Assembly (NCBI RefSeq): GCF_963576675.1
Contig: NC_088913.1
Location: 1,369,001 to 1,433,000, forward strand
DNA: 64,000 bases
Source of the DNA: Euphorbia lathyris
Lineage: Eukaryota > Streptophyta > Magnoliopsida > Malpighiales > Euphorbiaceae
Direction: 5' to 3'
Made by a program: the position numbers and the translations under genes. Shown one piece after another: positions 43,454 through 53,639 of the stretch; the first letter of the stretch is position 1, and each line of letters begins with the position of its first letter. The notes beneath the pieces are model-generated. The model was not told where the DNA came from. It searched no databases and was given only the letters and a program-made list of their open reading frames with translations.

Positions 43454-44796
43454 TTGTGATAATGATTATTAACAGTTGTCAGGACATTTTTCATTATTAT
43501 ATCTAGACAATACATGATTTCCTTCTAAGAAGCTGATTTACTGAGATCAGTTCTAAACATAGACGTGATATAAACACATATATATATAACTTTTTATCTT
43601 GCATAATATTTTATAAGCTTTATTTAAAATGGATGCCGTACCAACACTAATGTCAATGCGAAAATGAAAGATTACAAAGGGTGCTTCTCGTCTACAGGAT
43701 TCAAACGAATGACATGAGAATATCGCAACAGTCGATGGGAAACGGGACAAAAGGGAAACATATTGACAAAAGGGAGAGACGTTAAACAATCACATACAAC
43801 AGTGGAAGGCTAATGAGGAAATAGTGAAGGGTTTCCTTTAAGGAAGACAAATACCATACGATACTAGAAAGTGAAGAGTGACACGATACACTAAAAGGGC
43901 AAACTTAAGAGGATTCACGGCCTACAGAATGGGCTGAAATAGAGGATCAGAGTATCGCCAAACAAATTTTAGATGAAGTATCGTTGACGGAATTTTCTTT
44001 TTAATGTTCTTAAAGAAAAATTAGATGGAAATGATGGCATGATAATAGAAATAGTGATAATAATGGAGTTGGGATAAGAAGAAAAACGAAAATGAGAAGA
44101 AAAGGAAAAGTTAATTCTACGCCTACACTTCATAACATCCAGTAGAGTGCATGCTCATGTTTATTTAAGTAAATTATGTGTTTGCTGTTATTGACAATAA
44201 AGTAGGGAAATTTTGACATCGTGGATCGACAGTGTAAAATTTTAGGAAGGCTTTTTGGGCCATCTAGAATACCCTCTTTAAGTTTGTTGAGAGCAAGTCT
44301 CATTACTTAGTTATAATCAGTGTTTCCTTCTGAATTCTTCGAGATCAAATATCAATATTTGCTCCAATTCAAAGTAGAAGACTATATAAAAAAAAAAAAT
44401 TCGAACCTGGAAAGAGCGTGCGTCTTCTGGGTCGGGGCCTGTTCAATATAGGATTCGTTTTCTCTTCCAAAAAGAAAAAAAAATCAATTGGAATCATGTA
44501 AATTTTGGGATCAGATTCTATTAAGATAGAAATTGTTGTTGTCTCTGTTAATCCTTTGAGATCTAATCTCGTGATTATGTTCTTTTAACATAGAGATGTT
44601 TTTTTTTTTCAATTCTTCGAGGTCAAGTCTCGGGGTTCGCTTTTGCTCATGATAGAGTCTACCCATTTGAATTCCACATATCAGGTCTTTAGAATCACTC
44701 TTATTTAGCAACCAATTCCTTTGAAGATTTTGTATTGAAACCTCATATTCATCTCTCATTTAAAATAAATGTCTCTCTCATAAAGACACTAGTCAT
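43454..44796 (+). other. Gypsy-2 3' noncoding region, unique part
   Basis: AT-rich, with no gene recognised. It contains an A run near 44390-44399 and leads into two minisatellites. Confidence 0.5.
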
Positions 44797-45000
44797 CTAA
44801 CTTGCGGGGAGCCGCTATAAAATCTCGCGGGGAGTCGTTGAATCTCATCTCAACTTGCGGGGAGCCGCTCTAAAAGCTCATCTTAACTTGCGGGGAGCCG
44901 CTCTAAAAGCTCATCATAACTTGCGGGGAGCCGCTCTAAAAGCTCACGGGGAGCCGTTAAATTTCATCAACACTTGCGGGGAGCTGCTACAAAAACTCGT
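44797..45000 (+). repeat. 33-bp minisatellite (GCGGGGAGCCGCT type)
   Basis: About six units. The best are three consecutive 33-bp copies of AACTTGCGGGGAGCCGCT followed by CTAAAAGCTCAT and variants, flanked by degenerate copies. CGGGGAGCCG is imperfectly self-complementary. It lies in the 3' region of the Ogre element. Confidence 0.85.
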
Positions 45001-45028
45001 TTCTAAAAAAAAAAAAAGAGAAAAAAAA

Positions 45029-45640
45029 ACGGAGGATGCCCGTCACAGTCATTCAACAAAAAAAAATGAAGGATGCCCGTCACAGTCATTCAAAACGGAG
45101 AATGCCCGTCACAGTCATTCAAAACGGAGAATGCCCATCATAGTCATTCAAAACGGAGAATGCCCGTCACAGTCATTCAAAACGGAGAATGTCCATCACA
45201 GTCATTCAAAACGGGGGATGCCCGTCACAGTCATTCAACAAAAAAAACGGAGGATGCCCGTCACAGTCATTCAAAACGGAGAATGCCCGTCACAGTCATT
45301 CAACAATAAAAAAAAATGGAGAATGCCCGTCACAGTCATTCAAAACGGAGAATGCCCGTCACAGTCATCCAAAACGGAGAATGCCCATCACAGTCATCCA
45401 AAACGGAGAATGCCCGTCACAGTCATTCAAAACGGAGAATGCCCGTCACAGTCATTCAAAACGGAGGATGCCCGTCACAGTCATTCAAAACGGAGAATGC
45501 CCATCACAGTCATTCAAAACGGAGAATGCCCGTCACAGTCATTCAAAACGGAGGATGCCCGTCACAGTCATTGAACAAAAAAAACAGAGGATGCCCGTCA
45601 CGGTTGCTCAAAACAATGAAGGATGTCTGTCACCATCATT
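45029..45640 (+). repeat. 29-bp minisatellite, about 20 copies, open in three frames
   Basis: The unit is CGGAGAATGCCCGTCACAGT followed by CATTCAAAA. Some copies have GAGGATG, CCATC or an added A run. Since 29 is not a multiple of three and the unit lacks stops in all forward frames, each frame reads the same 29-residue repeat in a different phase. The overlapping ORFs here (44855-45574, 45073-45309, 45189-45713, 45316-45789) are products of the repeat and not genes. Confidence 0.92.
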
Positions 45641-45771
45641 CAAATCACGCTCCAGAGTCATTCAATCAATACTCAGGGGGATCCTTAAATTCCCTTTTAA
45701 ATATCGTAAATAAGAAAACAAAGTGGATATCTAGGGCTACTTTGTATATTTTTATTTACATAGAACTATAC

Positions 45772-45784
45772 AAACGGGGGCAAC
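45772..45784 (+). promoter_or_regulatory. Polypurine tract region of Gypsy-2
   Basis: AAACGGGGGCAAC ends directly at the 3' LTR start. Gypsy-3 has AGTAGGGGCAAC at the equivalent place, which supports this as the plus-strand primer region of the group. Confidence 0.7.
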
Positions 45785-48573
45785 TATAGATACCCATTTT
45801 GTCCGGGGTTAACTTGCCCCTTTCCCAAACATTTCACATCGAAGAATACCTATTGGTTGCTTTGGGAATTTCTTCCTAAAACGTTTTACTTATTTTACTT
45901 TATTTTCGCTCATGATATCTGATCGATTCTTTTTAGGTCTTTAATTTTAATTGTTTCCTCACCTTTAACGTACTTTTTTCTTTTCTCTTCTAAGCTAAAC
46001 ATTACCGATTTTGCTTAAATTTTACACGGGTATGGATATTGATTAACTTCTTGTTCACTTTTTTTTATCGATATGTTTTAAATGTATACAAACGTCTCGC
46101 AAAGTGATTTCATTTAAAAAATATGAAAGGTTAGCGAGCTAATTTGGGATTTTGTTACTAAATCATTCATATCGATTAAGATTAGGTAGCCGTCACATAT
46201 TAGTACCCTTTTGTTTAAAAAAAACAAATGACATCTATTTCCTTGTCTTTGGCTCGAACAGCAATCGCCACTCTCTTGTTTATCTCTTATTTTTGTCGAC
46301 CCTTCTACTTATTCGCGTTTTCGTCCTTTTATTAATTAAGACGGCATGTTGGAATCGCCACGTATCCACCCCTTTTCATATTCAATATATCAATTTCTCA
46401 AATAAAACTCATAGTTATTAAGGGAAAAGAATATATACTAGAAAAAGGAAACAGATATTAAATTAGTTCGAGTTCGTTAAATCTAGAAGATAAAGGAGCA
46501 ATAGCGGAAAATGGTGAATGTTGAATTAATCAATTTTAAGACTAATAACTCGTCGAAAAAAGAACTCGATTCACAAAGCTAAAATTACCAATATTTTTTA
46601 TTTCAAAGTTAATTGGTATAAACTCATTTGTCATAAACCGAAAATAACTTTCAAGATTAAACCAATAATTTTGTCATAAACCAATAACTTGTCATAGCTA
46701 ACAATTTCCCCATTTTCATATAATTAAATCAAGAAATACAGTGCATTACAATTAGAGTCTCCCACCCAAGACACAAAATTACAAAAAAGGCTCTCAATTA
46801 ATCATACAGAGAAGGGCTTTTAATTAAGCCAAATAGAGTACACATAGAGAGTGAAAAGGGGTGACGTACCCTCTCTAATTACAGCCAGTAAAAAATAGTG
46901 ACAAAGCACCTTTCTACCCAGATCAATTACATCCACAAGAAAAGTCCTTAAATAGGAAGATCCTAATCAGTGGGAGGGGGACGGACAAAAAAGGCAAAAA
47001 GAGGGATAAAGAAAGTATCAAGACTACCTGCAGACAAAAGATCACTTTCTCAGGTGAAATTTCTTCACCAACCTGCCTGTATTGTCATTAAGAATAAGAA
47101 ACACAGTTCAGAGAATTGTTAGGGAGTTCCTATGCTATAGTGGACAAACTAACTTTTCTCTTTTGGAGTCCTTTAACTGAGAGGGGAGGATGTGCTACAT
47201 TCTGTCCATATCATTTAAAGATACCCAACTGTACATTCAAAGCACCTATAATAAATGAAACTTGTAGCCTCTTGAGGAAAAGAACATATACCCGTAATAA
47301 ACTAGAGACTAGTCAGATGGAAGATAAGATAGGACTCACAACGCCCTGATAACAACGTAGTGTTAGACTCTTGAGACACAAATATCAAATCCAATCCTCA
47401 GGCTGGAGTCTAGCTTTATCTTTGGTCCAATCTTTTGTCTCCTTCAGCCAGTCTCCTTCTAGCCTGTAGAAACGAAAAACCTAAATGAATAAGAAGCTTA
47501 AACCAATGAAAAGCAAAAATGCAAAATCACACTTATAGGAACCCATACCTCTAGGAACCACGGTTGATTTCTTAGGAGCCTGCATGTTCAGATCGCAGGG
47601 GTGCCAAGCACCGATTTAAATGAAGAGAGAGAGAGAGTGGACTGAGGGTGTCCAGGAAGAGGAGGGGCGTTAGAATCGCCACTGCCGTCGGGGATAGCCG
47701 TGTTTACGGTTGTCGCCGGAGTTAACGGGCGACGCGGCAGGGGCTTGAGGTAGAATGAAATCTGCCATTTTAGAGAGATTGACAGGCGGAAGAATTGGGA
47801 AGGGAGAGTTGGACGAATGCATCTGTAATTTGGGGGAAAATAGGGACCTAGGGTTTTATTAAATAATATAAGAGAAAGAGATTGAAATTGATGGGTTTTG
47901 GGTCGCAGATGGTTTGCGCAAGCCCAATCCATCCTTATGTCCATTCCTTAATTAATTATTCATCCCAAAAATAAAGTCTGGATATCACCTAGTGTTAGAT
48001 ATTTATTACTTAGTTTAGTTGTCCATGGTTCAAGTGTTATATTTAGGCCTGATATATGATTGTTTGCATTTAATTTTCAACAGCATATATGTGTTTGTCT
48101 TGTAAAAGTTGTTTCCAAATGAATTCAATAATTATATGCATATCGAAATAACGATGAAGACAAATGAATTAATTTAAAGCTTTGAAATTGTATTAAAATT
48201 ATTATGTCCTAGGAAAATACATATTAGAGGCCTTTAAATTCACAAAATTAACAACCTACTTTATACGTCTATGTCATAGGGGTATAAAGTCGGTCAAAAT
48301 AATTAAGTAATTTAGAACGGCTCAATTCATACGTTTATGCTATAGGGGTATGAAAGCAGCCAAAATAAAATTAATTAAAATAACCCAAACGGCCCGATTT
48401 ATACGTCTATGATATAGGGGTATGAAAGCGGCCAAAATAAAATTAATTAAAACGGCCCAATTTATACGTCTATGCTATAGGGGTATGAAAGCGGTCAAAA
48501 ATAAAATTAATTAAAATAACCAAACGGTCCAATTTATACGTCTATGCTATAGGAGTATAAAAAACGGTATAGC
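45785..48573 (+). mobile_element. Gypsy-2 3' LTR, truncated by Gypsy-3
   Basis: Corresponds to 25730-28515 of the 5' LTR, with about 20-25 differences by eye. Its first bases are TATAGATACC instead of TGTAGATACC, so the terminal TG has become TA. The last 441 bp of the LTR are missing because Gypsy-3 begins with TG at 48574 and no remainder is found after it. Confidence 0.93.
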
Positions 48574-49053
48574 TGTAGACACCGAGTCGGAGGACCTGTG
48601 ACGAAAACCTGAAACAAGACGGTCGAAGCGATTGATTCCGGAAGTTTTGAAAAATATATAGAGAATAATAAGCTGGGGAAAATTAACGTCACGGCGCGGG
48701 CACACAACGGCATCCCGCACGCGGACGACGATGGTCGAACGCCCGCTTGACGGCTCGAGACGTGCGCGCGGCGTCCGTCGGACGCACCGCGAGTGGCACG
48801 CTCTCGACGCCCGAGCAATGCCTGGGACCGCTGGCGGTGCGCGCCCTCGTGGGCCGTTTAGCACACGTGCCTGGCAGCGCGGAGCGCGCGTTCGGCGGCC
48901 GCGACGTGCGAGCGTCTAGCTGCGCAGAACGCGCGCTCGACGGCCACGGAATGCACGCGTCCGACAGCGCGGGGCACGCCCCGAGGGTCGCCGGTCGGGC
49001 ACCCAATCGCGTCGGGCGAACGCCCAACGCATCGGGCGGACGCCCGACGAGGG

Positions 49054-49245
49054 TTGGGCGCGGGCGCCCAACCTCGCGTTGGGCGCTCGCCCAACGGCGT
49101 TGGGCGATCGCCCAACATTGTTGGGCGGCCGCCCAACTATTGTTGGGCGGCCGCCCAACTCATGTTGGGCGGTAGCCCAACACTAGGTTGGGCGACCGCC
49201 CAACCACAATGGGCGACGCCCAAATTTTTTTGGGCGTCGCCCATT
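49054..49245. repeat. Nine TTGGGCG..CGCCCAA palindromes upstream of the TATA box
   Basis: Palindromic units lie at 49054-49071, 49079-49094, 49100-49115, 49121-49136, 49143-49158, 49165-49180, 49188-49203, 49210-49222 and 49231-49243. Three are perfect 16-mers, including TTGGGCGATCGCCCAA and TTGGGCGGCCGCCCAA. The last two also pair with each other as a 17-bp inverted repeat (49208-49224 with 49229-49245). They lie 20-210 bp ahead of the TATA box. Confidence 0.93.
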
Positions 49246-49263
49246 GTTCCGGGATCCGTTTCC

Positions 49264-49273
49264 CTATATAAGG
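49264..49273 (+). promoter_or_regulatory. TATA box of the Gypsy-3 LTR
   Basis: CTATATAAGG in the context CCCTATATAAGGGCACGG is a strong plant TATA box. Transcription would be expected to start near 49295. Confidence 0.8.
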
Positions 49274-50737
49274 GCACGGATCCCAAGGTGAAGAGGGGGG
49301 CCTTTGGAAAGAGAGGAAAACTTTCTCACTCTAAACATTTTTAGAGAGAGAGAGTGGATTTTTTTTGAGAAAAATATTTTTTTTCTCAAAAATTCCAAAT
49401 TTCCTAATTAATCGGCTTCGACTGTCAGATACCGAATTAAAGGTATTATCCGAGGACTAGACTCTTTATTTAATTTATTTCTCTCCTTCTATTTATTTTT
49501 TTATGCTATAGTTTTTTATTCCTTTAGTCATTTATTTATTTTGTCACGTTTTATTTAGTTAGCATATTTATTTAATTTTTGTTTCGTGTTAAATAAAATT
49601 CGGTTTTGTTTTAAAATAAAAACCTCGTTTTGACATCCCAATACGAACCGTGATCCGATAAAAAGGTAGTTCGGGTGTCGAAAACGTTGTAATTATAAGT
49701 TTGTTAATTTAAAAGAAATTTCCAAATAATGTTTTAAAATAAAAACATCGTTTTAGGAACTTCCGTTTTCGACTATGATCCATTTTCGGTAGTTCGGAAG
49801 TCCAAAACGATTGAATTAGATTTAATTTAAGGCTTTTGAACAAATCTGGAAAATATTGGAGTGCTGCTGTAATTTGCCAATTCTGTCACTAAAGGCTGTT
49901 TACCGACGGATTTTCCGTCGGTAAATCTGCCAAAATGTAAAAAATGCCATTTCAGTCCCTTTTTCTTAACTTTTAGACTTTTAATCCTTAGTATATATAT
50001 ATATGATTATGTAATACATGTTTTCCAACTTATTTTAGAACTTTAGTATATATATCTATTTTAGAATATTTGTATATCTCTTTTTATTCTATTTTGTAAT
50101 ACAGGTATAAATATATATATATGTATTTCCTTTTTTTATTAACTTAGGTTATATTTAAATATTAGTTACTTGATATTTTGAGAAATAATGAATAGACATT
50201 AGCATACGGTATTTTTGATATTTAAACTATATTAATTATGTATATATATGTATAGTTTTTTTAGAATATTTGGGTTAATTTAGTGATTATTGAGTTAAAT
50301 TATTTTTAGATAAGTATTACTTTCTTAGTTATAGGATTTACTTATTATTTTCACATTTCAAAGTATAAGATATATTGTGTTTATTATCTTCATATACATA
50401 TAGTGATTTTTGGTTAAATCTTATTTTCTTATCTTCCTTTTTTGATTTAAATGTATACATATATATATATATATGGTCTAAAACCCTTTTCTTTATTCTT
50501 TTGGCCCATTCATGGGTCCATGTTTCAAAAGGGCTTCATTTGAGTGTAAATGTTAGTTTATTGTAATTATAATAGTTAAAGAGTCCATTAAAGTAAGTGG
50601 GGAAAATAAATCACCAAAAAGAGAGTTTTCAATTGAATTATTTAAACTAATGTTTTTTTTAGATTTGTAATGTAAATAAATGGAGTCATTCTTGTTAATA
50701 TTTCAAATCGTCTTTAAAATACCAAGTTTTAAAACCC

Positions 50738-50995
50738 TAATCCGTTCCAAAGACGGATTAAAGGATCATTGTAATCAAAATCGTTTTCTTTGTTAATAAT
50801 GGAGATTTTGAATCGCTTTCTTAATGAATTTGTACAAAATAAAATTGACTTGTATGTTTAACCACGTTTTCTTATTAAAAGGCTTTTACTTTAACGTTTT
50901 CAATTACTCGAGTCGTTCCAACGGCGATTCGGGTAAGCTTCATCAAACGGGGTTTTAAAACGCACCCTAATCGTTCCAATGGCGATTAAGGTGCG
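50738..50995 (+). repeat. Three hairpins sharing a GTTCCAA loop
   Basis: The hairpins at 50738-50760, 50909-50931 and 50961-50995 share the loop string GTTCCAA. The arms are TAATCCGT/ACGGATTA, CGAGTCG/CGATTCG (one mismatch), and, for the third, 13-base arms CGCACCCTAATCG/CGATTAAGGTGCG (one mismatch). They lie in the transcribed part of the LTR. Confidence 0.7.
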
Positions 50996-51561
50996 AACCA
51001 TGTAAATAAATCCGTTTTGGGGAAATAAGTTAATGTAGAATAAGCACACGACATAATATTTAACACGGTTGTAAATAAACCATTTCTTTCTTCCCCCTCT
51101 CTGTGTATGTACAAACATAAATGGGTGATTCTTTACTGGTGTGGCTTTTCAATATCATATGCTCAAAACGGTTTCTAAAAAGAGAAAGAAAAGGGTTTCA
51201 AATGAATTTTAAACTTAAAGAAGTATACGATTAGTCCGTTATCGCCTAACATGCTGAGTAGGAGGCCGGTGGTTCATAACCGGGCGATGTCCGGGTGCCT
51301 AGTAGCCTTTCTCCGGAAAGGAGCTAGCCTTCTCGGCTCGTACCTAAGTTTCCCGAACCCACACCGGTCTCCCGCAAGGGATCGGTGTTCATTTTCCCAT
51401 TCGTGGGTGGCGACTCTTCCATATCTCCGAGCTCCGGTCCTGCCGAGCAGCTTGATTCCACGATTGGTTGCTTTCGGCGCCAATCACCGCTTACGTCGCC
51501 ATGAGGTTGTCCACCCCCCGGTCCGCCCGGGAGATTAGGCCGCGGCACCTCGTCTAACAAG

Positions 51562-51579
51562 TGGCGACTCTGCTAGGGA
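51562..51579 (+). promoter_or_regulatory. Primer binding site, Arg tRNA type (Gypsy-3)
   Basis: TGGCGACTCTGCTAGGGA follows the LTR end by two bases. The usual Tat consensus has TGGGGA at the end, so one base differs. Confidence 0.85.
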
Positions 51580-53639
51580 AGCGAGAAATTTGATTCCGGA
51601 AGGCATGCACTAAGCCCTTAACGGGGACGGATCGTTTTACTTCTTTTCGTATGCATACATGTGCATTATTGCAAACCCTTTGGGTAATTTCCACGAAACC
51701 TCTAGCGAGAGTCCATTCGTCGCTCGAAAGAGGATAGTGTAAGTTTCCCCTTACAGTAAGGCGCCAGAGGGTCCCCATCCATTCGTTAGGGGCGAATCTG
51801 TGCGGTCCTGTGAGGTCCCGCGGTCAGCCGTGTCAGCATATAGTAGCCTTAGAAGTTTCCATAGGATTACCCGTTACTATTTTTGATGTGATAAATGAAT
51901 CAGTTCGTGTTTTCAAACCGCCATGATACGTGTCTAATCCTAAATTATGTAAAGAAAATGAGACGATGCGTTAATATATACTCATGAATCGACATACTAA
52001 TTACCCTAAAACATCGAAACGATTTGAACTAAAGACGACTTAGTCATCTCATATGAATGAACATGTGCGACCCGCCTTGTCCCTTTCGGTGTCCCGACGA
52101 AGGCACGTGTTCAGGAAATGCGTTATGACGTAAGCACGTATTAGTATGAATCGGTTCGGTGTTAAGGATAATTACATTTCGATACAAAAGACTATATTAA
52201 CAATAGCCGTTATTCACATTCTTTAAATAAATTAGGATAAAACGAGATCAAGACGAAACGAAAACGAAGAACATTTCTGTTTCGAACAACCCTGTTGTAA
52301 CGTAAAAAGTTTCGCACAAGTAGCCCGTCCCTTCCGAATAAAAGACAAGCTTTTACGTTACACCTCGAGTTGTTCTTAAGAGAAATGAATGTGTCCGTAC
52401 AGATGACTAAGAAGATAAAAGAAAAGAAAAATGAACTAAACGACCAAAATTCATTCCGAATCTACGATATATATCAATCCCGAGGGTAGTTAAAGAAGAT
52501 AAACCAATGCCGTTGAATACGTGCCTCGAACGAGTGTATACCCCGTTTAAAATCTCGAAGCCGAATTGAGCCAAACCATGTGATTGCGCCATATGGACGA
52601 GACTGCGGGTTTTGACTAACGACTCGATCATTTCGACCGTTACCAAAACTGCAAGAAATATGGCCCGATGTACGAGTTTGCTTAAATTCGTGCCTAAAGG
52701 AAAGAGAACGGTGATATCCTTGCTTCGAATAAACACGCGATTCAACGAAACGTTGATTTTCTATAACCACACTAAGGTGATATATCCCGTGGATTGGGAA
52801 AAACAACGAATTGTTGCTAGCCGAAAGGTTACCGTGCGCTCAAAATAAGACTCACCGTCTTTCACGTAGCAAAATGAGCAAACGAATCCTCGACGCTAAG
52901 AACAAACGCGTTACGCGATGAGTCCGTTCCCTAAAATAAAATCCAAAAGTGATTCCATCACTAAATAAACACGTGGTTACGTCTCTCGATAGATCCAAAA
53001 GATACCGTTGTAATCCAAAAATCGAGACATGAACCCACGCGAATAAAAGGGAACGAGTCATTGACAATAACAAACGATTGAACTAGAAGAGTAACTCGAA
53101 CCGTGTCTAAAAACTGAGATGCGCTCAAAGGGAGTCAAAACCCGAATTAATGCGTCTCACAAAAGGACAAAAGACGAGTTATTCTGAAAGAACAATCCAA
53201 CTTGGTCGATTTCTTAGTCACTAAACGTGGGTGCGTCAAAACGAACTGTATTGTCTGATGGATGATTTACTTTTCTGCAATAATCGACGACATCACGCGT
53301 CCCTTGGACCACGATGTGAGCCCATACCAAAATCCTAGGAAAGAGACTTGGACCAACGAGTGTGTGGAGAAATAAGGATGGAAGAGAGATGATGTGATGA
53401 ATGTGATTGTTATCTAACGTTTTCTTTCTCTTATTGCGATCTACTTACGCGTTATGTACGATTTTTCGCTAACTAGTTTGTTTGTATAGATTTATATATT
53501 GTTGTACATCAGTCAAGTCAAATTTAAGTTATAATACATTCTATGCTTAACAAATCATTGCAGTCATACCATGTAGAGCGTCGCATGCTAACCAAATTGC
53601 GTGCAGCCATTCTAGGTTTCGTAGACTTAGGACGTATTT
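51580..53639 (+). other. Gypsy-3 leader, noncoding
   Basis: About 2 kb with moderate GC and many CpG (cgaaacg-type strings). I see no coding region or clear repeat. The short ORFs on both strands resemble nothing known. Confidence 0.5.

Larger units (their letters stand above)
25730..48573 (+). mobile_element. Gypsy-2: Ogre/Tat-type LTR retrotransposon (about 23 kb)
   Basis: The 3.2-kb 5' LTR and the 3' LTR (45785-48573, truncated by Gypsy-3) differ at only about 20-25 positions over 2.79 kb by eye. Internally there is an Arg-tRNA type primer site, an unknown ORF, a DUF7745-type ORF, gag, protease, a GT-AG intron, RT/RNase H/archaeal-type RNase H/integrase, minisatellites and a polypurine tract. 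Large size, ORFs before gag, an intron between protease and RT, a second RNase H and tandem repeats in the 3' region are the hallmarks of the Ogre group. Several stops and frameshifts mean this copy could not make all its own proteins. Confidence 0.93.
48574..51559 (+). mobile_element. Gypsy-3 5' LTR (2.99 kb)
   Basis: Begins TGTAGACACCGAGTCGGAGG and ends CGTCTAACA before the primer site. The first 700 bp are very GC- and CpG-rich with a palindrome cluster (49054-49245) ahead of a TATA box (49264). The middle is AT-rich with runs of TATATA near 50000-50475. The end, about 51240-51559, is GC-rich again. The GC-rich ORFs on both strands at 48534-49344 are compositional. Confidence 0.9.

Noticed and set aside
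45029..45640. 29-bp repeats that could be mistaken for a CRISPR array
   Set aside because: The units follow each other directly with no unique spacers, and the surroundings are a plant Ogre element. It is a minisatellite.
44855..45789. Overlapping plus-strand ORFs of 78-239 codons
   Set aside because: They are phases of the same 29-bp minisatellite and not genes.
48534..49344. Several Arg/Ala/Pro-rich ORFs on both strands, also at 62806-63337
   Set aside because: The DNA is very GC-rich LTR sequence with few stop codons by composition. The ORFs recur in the LTR copy and overlap in all frames.
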